Source of the DNA: an uncultured Burkholderiales bacterium | GTDB taxonomy: Bacteria; Pseudomonadota; Gammaproteobacteria; Burkholderiales; Burkholderiaceae_C | Reading direction: 5' to 3' | Assembly: GCA_903838355.1 (NCBI GenBank) | Contig: CAILYC010000025.1 | Span: forward strand, 1-39,781 | DNA: 39,781 nt | Shown here: positions 8,450 through 16,255 of the stretch, in pieces | Layout: each line of letters opens with the position of its first letter | Position numbering within the stretch: position 1 is the stretch's first letter | The notes under the pieces: generated by a model | Told to the model about the DNA's origin: nothing | What the model saw: only the letters and a program-made list of their open reading frames with translations | Database searches by the model: none | Program-made: the position numbers and the translations under genes

Positions 8450-9661
8450 TTACTGGGTGGATGGTGTTTTGGGTTTGGATTTGGCGGGCGTATTTTTCGC
8501 CAGCGTCTTGCTCGCTGTCTTGAGGGGCGTTTTGGGGGAAGTCTGGGTTGTCGATTTTTTTGCCGTGGTTGTCACTTCAGTCTTTTTCATGGCAGTCTTG
8601 GCGATGGTTTTTGCTGAAGATTGAGTGGGAGCCTTTGTAGAAGCCTTTGTAGAAGCCTTTGTAGAAGCCTTTTGGGTCTGCGTTGGCGTGATGGCCGTCT
8701 TTAGAGTGCGGCTTGCGCTGGTTTTGCCCGTCGTCTTGCTGGGCTCCTTGAGGGCGGTTTCACGCTTGGTTTTGGACGCTGTTTTCGTCGCGGGCTGGCG
8801 TGGTGTTTTTGCCAAGATTTTCTTGGCGGCGTCCTCGTCCTTGAGTCGCACTTTCTCCATTTGATGGGCCCTCAACTCCTCTTTTGCGAGCTCCTCTTTG
8901 TATTTGATCTCGTCCACACTCAAGTAGATGGGTTGGGCTTCGTTGGCTGGGGGGGTAACTTCAGTCTCTTGCTGGTCCACGTCTTGCAGGTCTAAATGCG
9001 CCGCCGCATCGTGATCTTGTGTTGGGTTGTCTTGGGATGGGTGCAGGGTCTCCCGAATCCAGCGAAACAAATCTCGGTAAGCGCGGCCTTGGCGGGGCGC
9101 TTTACCGGTGGAGACTTCAGCCCGTGTGAGGGGTTGGGCGTCCTTCCTGGCTTGTCGCACCAAGGCCCTGAATTCTTGCGGCTCTTGGCGTGGGTATTTG
9201 GCGAGCCACTCGCCGAGTGCTTGATCGTCCTCAATCAAGCGCTTCCTCCAAGCCTCGCTCTCGTGCAGGGCCAAGGTCTCTTTGGCGCTACCACCGTGTT
9301 GGATCTCAAGGCTGTCGCGAATGGCCTCCAAGTCCTCTTGCCCCAAGCGGCGCATGAGCTTGCCGACATACTGCATTTGTCGGCGCTTGCCCTCAAAATT
9401 GGTGATGCGCTTGGCCTCACTCACCGCATCAATCAAGGCCGTGTTCAGGTGCCCTTTGAGCAGCAGTTTTTCCTTGAGGTCGGCTCTGAGTTCGAGCAAG
9501 TCTTCGCCAAGTTTTTGCCGCTCGGTGCTCTCTCGTTTGAGGTCGGTTTTGCTGGCCGCATCGGTGCCTTTGAGTTCGCGTTTATAGGCGAGGTCGAGCT
9601 CACTGCCCAAGGCAATAAAGAGACCTTGTACGTAATAGCCTTTTTTGGGTTTTCTTGACAT
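8450..9661 (-). CDS. darP: DarP (YjgA/DUF615) ribosome-associated protein with histone-H1-like tail
   Basis: The first roughly 205 residues match the DUF615/YjgA/DarP family, which binds late 50S ribosomal precursors. Visible features include MSRKPKKGYYVQG, RKLMRRLGQEDLEAIRD-like helices and the closing AYRDLFRWIRETL. Typical family members are about 180-200 residues. This one continues to 403: an acidic/Gln-rich linker, a charged helical segment (VDEIKYKEELAKEELRAHQ) and about 120 residues rich in Lys, Thr, Ala, Ser and Pro, resembling histone-H1/AlgP-type DNA- or RNA-binding tails. The tail includes a STKA repeat encoded by 12-bp repeats. I chose the ATG at 9661; the open frame begins 15 codons earlier. 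Divergent from pmbA, upstream of mog. Confidence 0.9.
   Translation of the reverse strand: MSRKPKKGYYVQGLFIALGSELDLAYKRELKGTDAASKTDLKRESTERQKLGEDLLELRADLKEKLLLKGHLNTALIDAVSEAKRITNFEGKRRQMQYVGKLMRRLGQEDLEAIRDSLEIQHGGSAKETLALHESEAWRKRLIEDDQALGEWLAKYPRQEPQEFRALVRQARKDAQPLTRAEVSTGKAPRQGRAYRDLFRWIRETLHPSQDNPTQDHDAAAHLDLQDVDQQETEVTPPANEAQPIYLSVDEIKYKEELAKEELRAHQMEKVRLKDEDAAKKILAKTPRQPATKTASKTKRETALKEPSKTTGKTSASRTLKTAITPTQTQKASTKASTKASTKAPTQSSAKTIAKTAMKKTEVTTTAKKSTTQTSPKTPLKTASKTLAKNTPAKSKPKTPSTQ
8631..8672. repeat. 12-bp tandem repeat inside the darP tail
   Basis: Three perfect copies of GCCTTTGTAGAA plus half a copy. On the coding (minus) strand each copy encodes Ser-Thr-Lys-Ala, so copy-number change would lengthen or shorten the tail by four residues without a frameshift. 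Confidence 0.85.
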
Positions 9662-9723
9662 GTTGTGGGTGATTATCGCGTGCTTTGCGCAAGATGGTCT
9701 TGTCACCAGTATGATAGCGACAC

Positions 9724-11172
9724 ATGAAAACTTTCAAAGCCCCCACCTTGTCCAAGCCTGCCCACCATTCCCGTCAACCCCAAACCTCGTTGAAGTCCAA
9801 TTTGGGCTCACACCAAGCGCAACAATCTTCGGTTTTTTCCTACAGTCGAGCGCAGTTTGAGGAGTTGGTGGGCCTGGCGATGTCTCACGCCAAAACCCTG
9901 GGGGCGAGCGACTCGGCGGCCGAAGCATCGGAAGGTTGTGGCTTGAGTGTGTCAGTGAGGAAGGGCGCCTTGGAGACCGTGGAGAGAAACCGCGACAAGG
10001 GCCTCGGTGTGACCGTCTACTTGGGGGCCAGGCGCGGCAACGCCAGTACTTCAGATTTCTCAGCCGCCGCCATCAAACGCACTGTGCAAGCCGCCTTTGA
10101 CATCGCGCGCTTTACCGCACAAGACCCCGCCGCGGGACTGCCCGACCAGGCCGACATTGTCCAAAAAATTCCAGACTTGGAGCTCTTTCACCCTTGGAGC
10201 GTCAATGCTGAAGAGGCGTTTGAATTGGCCAAAGCCTGTGAGGACGCCGCCTTTGGCACGTCCAAGCGCATCACCAATAGCGAAGGTGCCGGGGTTTCAG
10301 CCCAACAAAGTCATTTCTTTAGTGCCCATAGCCAAGGCTTTCGAGGCGGTTATGCGAGCTCGCGCCACAGTTTGTCGGTGGCGCCCATCGCAGGCAAAGG
10401 TGCCCATATGCAGCGCGACGCTTGGTACACCTCGATGCGCGATCCCGCCTTGATGGCCACCCCACAAGCGGTGGGCCAATATGCTGCTCACCGTGCCCTT
10501 AGCCGACTCAATTCACGAAAAATCTCCACCACCCAGTGCCCTGTGCTCTTTGAGAACACCTTGGCGGCTGGCTTGGTGGGGCATTTGGTCCAGGCCTTGA
10601 GTGGCGGAGCCCTCTACCGCAAGACCTCTTTTTTACAAGACTCACTGGGCAAACGCGTCTTGCCCGCACACATTCATTTGCATGAAGATCCCTTCCTATT
10701 GGGTGGCAAAGGCTCGGCCCCCTTTGATGACGAGGGCGTCAAAACCCAGGCCCGCAGTGTGATCGATGCCGGTCGTGTCGAAGGTTACTTCTTGGGGACC
10801 TACTCTGCGCGCAAACTCGGCATGAGAACCACGGGCAATGCTGGGGGCTCGCACAACTTGGTCTTTGCGTCCAAGCGCACAAAAAAGGACCACGACTTGG
10901 ATGCCATGCTCAAAGCCCTGGGCACTGGGCTTTTTGTGATCGAACTCATGGGCCAAGGGGTCAACTATGTGACGGGAGACTACTCTCGAGGCGCGAGTGG
11001 ATTTTGGGTGGAGAACGGCGAAATTGCGTTCCCCGTGCAAGAAATCACCATTGCCGGCAACCTCAAAGACATGTTCAAAGGCATCCAAGCCGTGGGCGCC
11101 GATGCCTACAACTATGGCGCCAAGACCGTGGGCTCGGTGCTCATTGACCGCATGCAAATTGCCGGCAGTTGA
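9724..11172 (+). CDS. pmbA: Metalloprotease PmbA/TldE
   Basis: TldE/PmbA partner of the TldD-TldE metalloprotease, involved in degrading unfolded peptides and maturing small peptides such as microcins or CcdA-type antitoxins. The protein is 482 residues. The N-terminal domain begins around VFSYSRAQFEELVGLAM; GLSVSVRKGALETVERNRDKG is typical, and the C-terminal barrel contains GMRTTGNAGGSHNLV and GQGVNYVTGDYSRGASGFWVENGEI. A Ser/Gln/Pro-rich leader of about 38 residues precedes the conserved domain, with no good internal start. TldD itself is not in the window. Divergent from darP across 62 bases. Confidence 0.95.
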   Translation: MKTFKAPTLSKPAHHSRQPQTSLKSNLGSHQAQQSSVFSYSRAQFEELVGLAMSHAKTLGASDSAAEASEGCGLSVSVRKGALETVERNRDKGLGVTVYLGARRGNASTSDFSAAAIKRTVQAAFDIARFTAQDPAAGLPDQADIVQKIPDLELFHPWSVNAEEAFELAKACEDAAFGTSKRITNSEGAGVSAQQSHFFSAHSQGFRGGYASSRHSLSVAPIAGKGAHMQRDAWYTSMRDPALMATPQAVGQYAAHRALSRLNSRKISTTQCPVLFENTLAAGLVGHLVQALSGGALYRKTSFLQDSLGKRVLPAHIHLHEDPFLLGGKGSAPFDDEGVKTQARSVIDAGRVEGYFLGTYSARKLGMRTTGNAGGSHNLVFASKRTKKDHDLDAMLKALGTGLFVIELMGQGVNYVTGDYSRGASGFWVENGEIAFPVQEITIAGNLKDMFKGIQAVGADAYNYGAKTVGSVLIDRMQIAGS

Positions 11173-11200
11173 GCCTTCTAGCCTTTAGGCTTTTAAGGCT

Positions 11201-11217
11201 TTGAGCTTTGAGCTCAA
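11201..11217. terminator. Small hairpin between convergent pmbA and yqeY-like genes
   Basis: TTGAGC (11201-11206) and GCTCAA (11212-11217) form a 6-bp stem with a five-base loop, overlapping the stop of the minus-strand gene. Several overlapping repeats of GGCTTT lie just before it and allow alternative folds. Termination is plausible for this convergent pair, but there is no clear U tract. Confidence 0.3.
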
Positions 11218-11660
11218 GGGTTCAATGCTGTTTTGACCGCCTGGGAGACGTGGCCCATTTCGGCAACGCCGGCGAATTTGACCTTGGCCGCAGCCATCAC
11301 CCGCCCCATGTCGCCCGCACCCGTGGCACCCAACTCGCTCACCAAGGCCTGCACGGCCACCAAGACCTCTTGGGCGCTCATGCGTTGTGGCAAATAAGCC
11401 TCCAAAACCACCATTTCTGCACGCTCAATTTGCGCCAAGTCCTCGCGAGATGCCTTCTCAAAGGCGCTGATGGAGTCTTTGCGTTGTTTGATGAGTTTGT
11501 CCAAAATGGCCACGATGTGCTCATCCGTCAAAGTCACGCGCTCGTCCACCTCCTTTTGTTTCATGGCCGAGAGCAGCAAGCGTATGGTCCCCAAGCGCGC
11601 AGTCTCCTTGGCGCGCATGGCATCTTTCATGTCCGCGGTGATGGTGTCTTTGAGTGACAT
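11214..11660 (-). CDS. GatB/YqeY domain-containing protein
   Basis: A 148-residue single-domain protein of the YqeY family, related to the tRNA-binding tail of the GatB amidotransferase subunit. Conserved segments are visible: KDAMRAKETARLGTIRLLLSA at the N-terminus, ILDKLIKQRKDSISAF in the middle, and YLPQRMSAQEV followed by GAGDMGRVMAAAKVKFAG near the end. The exact cellular function is not established. It follows rpsU on the same strand, a common arrangement, but an intrinsic terminator lies between them (11735-11776), so its expression may depend on readthrough or its own promoter. Confidence 0.93.
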   Translation of the reverse strand: MSLKDTITADMKDAMRAKETARLGTIRLLLSAMKQKEVDERVTLTDEHIVAILDKLIKQRKDSISAFEKASREDLAQIERAEMVVLEAYLPQRMSAQEVLVAVQALVSELGATGAGDMGRVMAAAKVKFAGVAEMGHVSQAVKTALNP

Positions 11661-11734
11661 GGTGGAGTGTCCTTAGAAGTGCCCTGAGGTCTGGGCCTCA
11701 AGAGGGGGATAGGGTTCGTCGTTCGTCAGGAAAG

Positions 11735-11776
11735 ACAAAAAAATAAAGCCCGCTGGGTTCAACCCCTGCGAGCTTT
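11735..11776 (-). terminator. Rho-independent terminator after rpsU
   Basis: Read on the minus strand, AGCTCGC and GCGGGCT pair (one G-T), with an inner GGG/CCC pairing around a short loop, followed by the T-rich stretch TTATTTTTTT. It lies about 45 bases after the rpsU stop and before the YqeY-family gene, so it should limit transcription of the latter from the rpsU promoter. Confidence 0.75.
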
Positions 11777-11821
11777 TGAGCAGTCCCAACACCGAGGGTG
11801 CTGGGCGCTTGTGGGGTGAGA

Positions 11822-12034
11822 TCAGTAAAGTTTTTTGGGCAACTGCATGCTGCGCACGCGTTTGTAATGGCGCTTCACGGCAGCGGCTTTTTTGCGTTTG
11901 CGCTCGGCAGTGGGCTTTTCATAGAACTCGCGTGCGCGCAAGTCGGTCAATAGACCTAATTTTTCAATGGTGCGTTTGAATCTGCGCAAAGCCACATCAA
12001 AGGGCTCGTTTTCTTTAACTCGAATGGTTGTCAT
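11822..12034 (-). CDS. rpsU: 30S ribosomal protein S21
   Basis: The 70-residue protein matches bS21 over its full length: [21 protein letters not shown], the central [22 protein letters not shown] and the basic C-terminal [13 protein letters not shown]. bS21 sits near the 3' end of 16S rRNA on the small subunit and helps initiation. A good promoter lies upstream (12162-12189) with a leader of about 120 bases, and an intrinsic terminator follows, so it can be expressed as a single gene despite the same-strand YqeY-family gene downstream. Confidence 0.98.
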
Positions 12035-12161
12035 TGACGTTACAAAATTGAATTGTGCGCCCAGAGGATTTCAAAGAAGATCAGACTTTGAAGTCATGAA
12101 TGCGAAAGTGCCCAACTAAAACATGTGCACCAGCCGTTGGGGTATGCTGGCAAAGACCATT

Positions 12162-12189
12162 ATTATAACCGATTTAATTGGCTTGCCAA
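12162..12189 (-). promoter_or_regulatory. Sigma-70 promoter for rpsU
   Basis: On the minus strand TTGGCA (12184-12189) and a perfect TATAAT (12162-12167) are separated by 16 bases. This is one mismatch from consensus over both boxes. It overlaps the last codons and stop of the upstream flavoprotein gene and points at rpsU; the transcript would start near 12155. A small CCAGC/GCTGG hairpin can form early in the leader. Confidence 0.75.
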
Positions 12190-13413
12190 GCCCTTGGCGC
12201 AGGCGTGCGCGCTCGACCAGGCCCACTGAAAGTTGTAGCCGCCCAGCCACCCCGTGATGTCCACGACCTCGCCAATGAAATAAAGGCCTGGCTGCTTTTT
12301 CGACTCCAGGGTTTGCTGCGAGAGTTCGGTCACATTCACGCCACCCGCCGTCACTTCGGCCTTTTTGTAGCCCTCGGTGCCATTGGCTCGGAGTGTGCAG
12401 CGCTTGAGCGACTCGGCCAAGACCGTCAAAGCTTTGTCGGGTGTGTCGGGGATGGCTTTGTGCCACTGCGGCTGGCCGTCCAGCCAAGCTTGCACCAAAC
12501 GGTGGGGTAGCCAAGCCCCCAATTCATTGCTCAAGAGTTTTTTGGACTGTTGTTTTAATGCAAACAATTCCTGGGCCAAGTTGCACTCGGGCAGCCAATC
12601 AATGGTGATGTCTTGCTCGGGGCTCCAGTAACTCGAAATTTGCAAGGCGGCCGGCCCGGAGAGGCCTTTGTGGGTGAGCAGCAAGTCCTCTTCAAATGCG
12701 GCGACTTGTTTGCCCTGAGTGGTTTTGATCGCGACGGGCAAGGACAAGCCCGAAAGGGCTGAAAATTTCTTCCAACCCTGGGGCTCGAAGGTGAGGGGCA
12801 CCAACGCTGGCCTTGGGGGCACGATATCCAAGCCAAATTGAGTGGCCAAGCGAAACCCCAGGTCGCTAGCCCCAATTTGAGGAATCGACAGCCCCCCTGT
12901 GGCCACCACCACAGCTTGGGTTTGTACCGCTCCTCGATCCGTTTGGGCTTGGTAATGTGGGGCCGACTCGCCACTGTCGTGAAAGCTGAGGTGCTGGAGT
13001 GCACAGGGCTGCCAGTGCAGCACTTCACCACCCTTGGCGCCCACCCTGCATTCTTTGACAAGCACATCGATCAAGTCTTGCGAGCTGTTGTCACAAAACA
13101 ATTGCCCTTTGTGCTTTTCATGAAAGGCCACCCCATGCTGCTTCATCAGGTCCACAAAGTCCTGCGCTGTGTAGCGCGTCAAAGCCGAGCGCGCAAAGGC
13201 GGGGTTTTCACCCAAAAAATGCCGGTGCGGTTGCGATGCATCCATCAATGTGTTGGTGAAATTGCTGCGCCCGCCCCCAGAGATCCTGATCTTTTCCGCC
13301 ACTTTGGGGTAGTGGTCAAGGAGCACCACCTTGAGACCCAGTTGTTGACACACGCCCGCACAAAAAAGCCCTGCCGCACCAGCCCCAATGATCAGCACGT
13401 CCGATGTGGTCAT
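12163..13413 (-). CDS. HI0933/BaiN-family FAD-dependent oxidoreductase
   Basis: A 416-residue flavoprotein of the HI0933-like family (YhiN/BaiN). The N-terminal dinucleotide-binding motif is VLIIGAGAAGLFCAG, followed by the diagnostic ISGGGRSNFTN. The central domain has VVVATGGLSIPQIGASDLGF, and the C-terminus carries the second FAD contact, GLYFIGEVVDITGWLGGYNFQWAW. The physiological substrate is unknown; related proteins are annotated as aminoacetone oxidases or bile-acid dehydratase relatives, which I do not infer here. Its ATG overlaps the stop of the upstream alpha/beta hydrolase by four bases, so the two are probably translationally coupled. Confidence 0.92.
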   Translation of the reverse strand: MTTSDVLIIGAGAAGLFCAGVCQQLGLKVVLLDHYPKVAEKIRISGGGRSNFTNTLMDASQPHRHFLGENPAFARSALTRYTAQDFVDLMKQHGVAFHEKHKGQLFCDNSSQDLIDVLVKECRVGAKGGEVLHWQPCALQHLSFHDSGESAPHYQAQTDRGAVQTQAVVVATGGLSIPQIGASDLGFRLATQFGLDIVPPRPALVPLTFEPQGWKKFSALSGLSLPVAIKTTQGKQVAAFEEDLLLTHKGLSGPAALQISSYWSPEQDITIDWLPECNLAQELFALKQQSKKLLSNELGAWLPHRLVQAWLDGQPQWHKAIPDTPDKALTVLAESLKRCTLRANGTEGYKKAEVTAGGVNVTELSQQTLESKKQPGLYFIGEVVDITGWLGGYNFQWAWSSAHACAKGLASQLNRL

Positions 13414-14381
13414 GCCGTCATCTCCAAGACATTGGTGGACGCGTCACTCAAAAATTGAGTCAACATGCTGGCCAACACCTGGGGTTGGTCGTGGTGCAGC
13501 ATGTGGCTCGCGTGCGCAATCTCCAAGTGTTGCACACCTTGGATCACAGACATGCGCTGCAAATAGTCCTCAAAGGTGTACATGACACCCCACTTGCGGT
13601 GCAAATCGCGCTCTTGGGTGTGGATACACAAGGTGGGAGATGTGATGCACTTCAATATCGACACCACTTCCTCGACTTGATAGAGGTGGGCGCTCACGAC
13701 TTTGTGCGCGGCGCTCCCCAAAATCGACCACTGGTCTTCAGAATCAGGTTGCGCCCAACGCTTGGCAAGCCAAAGTGCTTTGTCCAATGGCAGTTTTGGA
13801 TTGGTTTTGATGAGCCGCTGGGCCACATCAAGAGCACTGGCATAGGTTTTGAGTGCCAATGCACCGCTCCTCATTGACTTGACGTCCTGCATCCAACGGC
13901 GAAGGCGCTCGGGCGCCATCGAGGGAGTGGTTGCGGGCAGACCAAATCCTTCCAGATTGACCAGTTTATGAATTCTCTCGCTTTGAAGTCCCGCATAGAG
14001 CGTGGCCACATTGCCCCCCATGCTGTGGCCGATGAGGTTGAATTGGCCGTGACCGTTGCGGGCTTGGAGGTGGTCAAGCAAGCAGTCCAAGTCACACAAA
14101 TAGTCGACAAAGGTGAAGTGGTCGTTGTGGAGGTCTTTGGTCAAACCAAATCCGCGCCAATCGGGTGCCACGACAAAAGGTTCGCCCTTTAACTCATCCA
14201 CCACAAATTGAAAGGAAGCCCCCACGTCCATCCATCCGTGCAGCATCACCCATGGCACTTCATTGGGTCTGGGCTCTCCCCATGTGCGCAAGTGGTATTG
14301 CAGCCCGCGCACACTGAAGTAGTGGCTTTGACTTGGGTGCTGGGCGTGGTAAATGGGAGTCATGTTTTGAACGTGCGGCAA
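13410..14381 (-). CDS. Alpha/beta fold hydrolase
   Basis: A 323-residue alpha/beta hydrolase. The oxyanion-hole motif is VMLHGWMDVGASF, the nucleophile elbow is LIGHSMGGNVATLYAG with Ser as catalytic nucleophile, and the acid/His part includes EIAHASHMLHHDQP near the C-terminus. A cap segment rich in basic and aromatic residues lies between. No signal peptide is seen, so it is probably cytosolic. An internal Met at residue 7 is an alternative start. It precedes the BaiN-type flavoprotein with a four-base overlap. The substrate cannot be assigned; esterase or haloalkane/epoxide-type hydrolases share this architecture. Confidence 0.9.
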   Translation of the reverse strand: MPHVQNMTPIYHAQHPSQSHYFSVRGLQYHLRTWGEPRPNEVPWVMLHGWMDVGASFQFVVDELKGEPFVVAPDWRGFGLTKDLHNDHFTFVDYLCDLDCLLDHLQARNGHGQFNLIGHSMGGNVATLYAGLQSERIHKLVNLEGFGLPATTPSMAPERLRRWMQDVKSMRSGALALKTYASALDVAQRLIKTNPKLPLDKALWLAKRWAQPDSEDQWSILGSAAHKVVSAHLYQVEEVVSILKCITSPTLCIHTQERDLHRKWGVMYTFEDYLQRMSVIQGVQHLEIAHASHMLHHDQPQVLASMLTQFLSDASTNVLEMTA

Positions 14382-14462
14382 TGGGGAGGATGAATTTTGA
14401 CGCCAGGGCTGAACCTTTGGCAGCAGCGGGAGGATGCGTCAAGGAGCAACTTCATGAAGACG

Positions 14463-14514
14463 CCTCACCAAGACGCCATACCAAGACGCTTCACCAAGAC
14501 GCTTCACCAAGACA
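14463..14514. repeat. 13-bp imperfect tandem repeat, four copies
   Basis: Four consecutive 13-base units of the form CTTCACCAAGACG: 14463-14475, 14476-14488, 14489-14501 and 14502-14514. The last two are nearly identical; the first two differ at two to three positions. They lie in non-coding sequence 80-130 bases upstream of the alpha/beta hydrolase gene. Confidence 0.8.
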
Positions 14515-14865
14515 ATTCACAAAGTAAAGACTCGGTTTTATGGAGCTTGGTGCATAAAGAGAGGTGATGTGTGGACGATTTTATCGCCAACAGTTGTGGG
14601 GTTGAAGGTGTCAAAATTAAAAAGAAATATGGGCCATTGAAGGCGTTGTCTTGCAGCATTGACCGGTTGCGCTCGTCGATCCATTGAATTTCTTTAAACG
14701 CCATGTGGCTTGCAGGTCTGTGGGCTTTTGTTATGGGCAACAAAGGACAAGATAAGAGCTTGGGTTATTTTGTGAGCATGGGCGTTTGAGTGAAATTGAA
14801 CCTCTTGCACCTGAGCGGCTAGACCCTCATTTGGTTTTATACTTCAAGCACACGTCAATCCTTAC

Positions 14866-14912
14866 CCCAAGGACACGGCCCCAGTTCTTTGCACTTTGGC
14901 CGTGCCCTTGGG
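14866..14912. promoter_or_regulatory. Long inverted repeat upstream of plsY
   Basis: Arms of 15 bases, 14866-14880 (CCCAAGGACACGGCC) and 14898-14912, pair with a single A-C mismatch around a 17-base loop. It lies 85 bases before the plsY start. No U tract follows on either strand, so it is not a classical terminator. It could be a leader structure or a remnant of a mobile element. Confidence 0.6.
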
Positions 14913-14997
14913 CTCAAAACTGTGAACTGATGCACGCCTATTTTTATCGCCGCTTGAAAAACCACTTGATTGTGTCTGATGTGAGGCTTGTGATGTG

Positions 14998-15681
14998 ATG
15001 GATACACTCAGTCTAGGTTGCAATGTGCCCACGTGGTCAATGGTGCTGCTGCTGGCCTACGCCTGCGGCTCCTTGTCCTTTGCCGTGTTGGTCTCGCGCA
15101 TGATGGGCCTGCAAGACCCCAGAACATTCGGCAGCAATAACCCCGGAGCCACCAATGTTCTGAGAACAGGCAACAAGGTGGCGGCTGCATTGACGCTCTT
15201 ACTGGATGCGTTCAAGGGCTGGTTGCCAGTGGTGCTCTTTAAAGCATTTGGGCAAGAAAGCCTTGCTTGCTCGCCGAATTTGGATTGGAGTGATTGGGGC
15301 TTGATCCCTGAGGCTTGGGGTCTGGGTGTGGTGGGTTTGGCGGCGTTTTTGGGGCATTTGTACCCAGTGTTTTTCCGCTTCAAAGGCGGCAAAGGGGTCG
15401 CTACCGCGGCTGGGGTGTTGACGGGTTACCAGCCTTTGCTTGGATTGGGCACACTCCTGTGCTGGCTGTTCGTGGCACGGATTTGGCGCTTTTCATCCTT
15501 GGCTGCACTGTTGAGTGCCATTGCGGCCCCGCTCATGTACTTTTTTCTAAGCCCCATGCTTTGGCTCGCGCAAGCCGATGTGTTGGTGTGCAGTGTCATG
15601 ATGTGCGCCTTGCTCATTCATCGACACCAGGCCAATTTGACCCGGCTCTTTCGGGGTGAAGAAACTCGCATCGGAGGCTAA
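14998..15681 (+). CDS. plsY: Glycerol-3-phosphate acyltransferase PlsY
   Basis: Integral membrane enzyme that transfers acyl groups from acyl-phosphate to glycerol-3-phosphate, the first step of phospholipid synthesis. The 227-residue protein shows the family signatures: an N-terminal membrane helix with YACGSLSFAVLVSR, the loop FGSNNPGATNVLRTG, the DAFKGWLPV segment, and GHLYPVFFRFKGGKGVATAAG as the phosphate/glycerol-3-phosphate-binding loop. Several further hydrophobic helices follow. The start is ambiguous between a GTG at 14995 and the adjacent ATG at 14998, which I chose. Length is slightly above the usual 200-210 because of a longer loop around residues 80-100. Confidence 0.95.
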   Translation: MDTLSLGCNVPTWSMVLLLAYACGSLSFAVLVSRMMGLQDPRTFGSNNPGATNVLRTGNKVAAALTLLLDAFKGWLPVVLFKAFGQESLACSPNLDWSDWGLIPEAWGLGVVGLAAFLGHLYPVFFRFKGGKGVATAAGVLTGYQPLLGLGTLLCWLFVARIWRFSSLAALLSAIAAPLMYFFLSPMLWLAQADVLVCSVMMCALLIHRHQANLTRLFRGEETRIGG

Positions 15682-15725
15682 AGCCGCCAGGCCCTTGGGT
15701 GCGGATGCTCTGGGAATGGTTTTTT

Positions 15726-16211
15726 TTAGTCTCTGAAATTGTTAAAGCTCAGCGGCAAATCGGTCAACTCTTTCTTGATCAGTGCCATGGCCTCTTGAAG
15801 GTCGTCACGTTTGGCGCCCGTCACCCTAACCGACTCGCCTTGAATGGAAGCTTGCACTTTCATTTTGCTGTCTTTGATGAGGCGTTGGAGTTTTTTGGCC
15901 GCCTCGGTCTCGATGCCGTCTCTCACCTTGAGGGCGACTTTGACCTTGTCGCCGCCCATTTTTTGCACGTCTCCTTTGTCGATGAAGCGCACGTCAACGT
16001 CCCGTTTGGTGAGCTTAGAGCGCAAAATGTCTTCAATTTGGGTTAGTTGAAAATCCGCATCTCCAATGAGTGTGATCACCTTGTCTTTGAACTCAATGGC
16101 AGCGGCCGTGCCTTTGAAGTCAAACCGGGTGCCGATCTCTTTGGCGGTGTTTTCCACGGCATTTTTGACTTCGACGAGATTGGCTTCGCAAACAGTATCG
16201 AATGAGGGCAT
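15726..16211 (-). CDS. yajQ: YajQ family nucleotide-binding protein
   Basis: A 161-residue protein of the YajQ family, some members of which bind cyclic di-GMP and act with transcription factors. It starts [21 protein letters not shown], continues with [17 protein letters not shown], has the [26 protein letters not shown] central segment, and ends [14 protein letters not shown], all typical of the family and full length. The open frame extends 15 codons upstream, but the family start at 16211 is clear. Divergent from murB across 44 bases, so the two promoters must be close together or overlap their neighbour's coding sequence. Confidence 0.95.
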   Translation of the reverse strand: MPSFDTVCEANLVEVKNAVENTAKEIGTRFDFKGTAAAIEFKDKVITLIGDADFQLTQIEDILRSKLTKRDVDVRFIDKGDVQKMGGDKVKVALKVRDGIETEAAKKLQRLIKDSKMKVQASIQGESVRVTGAKRDDLQEAMALIKKELTDLPLSFNNFRD

Positions 16212-16255
16212 GTTGTGAGGCAAAAAAGGGGTTGAAAAGGTCTGACGGTGAGACA

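Larger units (their letters stand above)
14382..14997. other. Gene-poor gap between the alpha/beta hydrolase and plsY
   Basis: About 615 bases without a supportable gene. It contains the 13-bp repeats at 14463-14514, an AT-richer middle (roughly 14515-14740) and the long hairpin at 14866-14912 before plsY. Two short open frames, minus 14504-14743 and plus 14786-14998, start at TTG, have no ribosome-binding site and no recognisable homology. The hydrolase and plsY promoters must lie here but are not obvious. Confidence 0.5.

Noticed and set aside
14504..14743. Minus-strand open frame of 79 codons in the gap before plsY
   Set aside because: Starts with TTG, has no Shine-Dalgarno and no familiar motif. 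An internal ATG at 14704 is no better supported. A small orphan gene cannot be excluded.
14786..14998. Plus-strand open frame of 70 codons ending at the plsY start
   Set aside because: TTG start without a ribosome-binding site, and it runs through the long hairpin at 14866-14912, so it is probably chance.
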